Shown one piece after another: positions 6,624 through 6,672 of a stretch of 6,672 bases of DNA. Source of the DNA: CAYJOG01 sp964371695 [NCBI: uncultured bacterium] (GTDB taxonomy: Bacteria > CAYJOG01); NCBI GenBank assembly GCA_964371695.1, contig CAYJOG010000169.1, forward strand, positions 1 through 6,672, read 5' to 3'. The position numbers and the translations under genes are program-made. Within the stretch, counting starts at the first letter, position 1, and the number at the start of each line of letters is the position of its first letter. The notes below the pieces were generated by a model, which searched no databases, had not been told where the DNA came from, and saw nothing but the letters and a program-made list of their open reading frames with translations.

Positions 6624-6672
6624 GTAGCCCCGGCGTCCCGCCGGGAGCAAAAAAACGCCGAAGGCGTCACAA
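6624..6672 (+). repeat. Two-hairpin repeat element, copy 3 (reaches window edge)
   Basis: The 24-base hairpin-1 unit (6624-6647) is identical to copies 1 and 2. It is followed by C, an A-run (6649-6655), hairpin 2 with stem ACGCC/GGCGT around GAA (6655-6667), and CACAA. On the minus strand, hairpin 2 runs into a T-run, so it looks like a terminator just upstream of the histidine kinase gene. The element may continue beyond 6672. It causes the spurious N-terminal extension of the kinase frame to 6670. Confidence 0.8.

Noticed and set aside
6554-6670. Thirty-nine extra N-terminal residues of the histidine kinase frame
   Set aside because: They translate repeat copy 3 and its flank, so the Met at 6553 is preferred.

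Overview
The window is GC-rich, tightly packed bacterial DNA carrying five protein-coding loci. I see no RNA genes, CRISPR array, transposase, phage gene or integration site. The intergenic hairpin repeats, the soluble multi-sensor histidine kinase and the membrane-fused glutamate synthase-like protein suggest a Gram-negative environmental bacterium. A PVC-type lineage (Verrucomicrobiota relatives) is my weak guess, and the phylum cannot be fixed from this sequence alone.

Layout. Positions 1-63 hold no supportable gene. From 3370 down to 64 the minus strand carries three closely spaced genes that probably form one transcription unit. First is a membrane-anchored FMN-binding glutamate synthase-like gene (3370-1265). 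It is interrupted by one in-frame TAA at 2263-2261, with the reading frame otherwise intact on both sides. Next is a small histidine-kinase-like protein with a clear phosphoacceptor box but a degenerate ATP-binding domain (1255-506). Last is a 132-residue protein with an HExxH motif (462-64). On the plus strand, 3609-4526 is a PfkB/ribokinase-family sugar kinase with its own consensus -10 box and a strong ribosome binding site. It converges on a large minus-strand sensor histidine kinase (6553-4589).

The most distinctive non-coding structure is a repeated two-hairpin element. Two copies lie in inverted orientation between the glutamate synthase-like gene and the sugar kinase (3405-3456 and 3493-3544), and a third lies upstream of the histidine kinase (6624-6672, reaching the window edge). 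The first hairpin is identical in all three. The second has a different stem in each copy but stays paired. A fourth, related hairpin with the same outer GTAGC and loop core but a different paired stem sits between the two convergent genes (4533-4558). This looks like a REP/BIME-type repeat family. Its translation (SRRDAGAT) also explains spurious N-terminal extensions of two open reading frames.

How the genes relate: two of the five loci are histidine-kinase-like, one active-looking and one apparently catalytically dead, and no response regulator is present. The remaining genes are metabolic. No coherent new system is evident. The points most worth checking are the broken glutamate synthase, the repeat family, the dead kinase and the HExxH protein.
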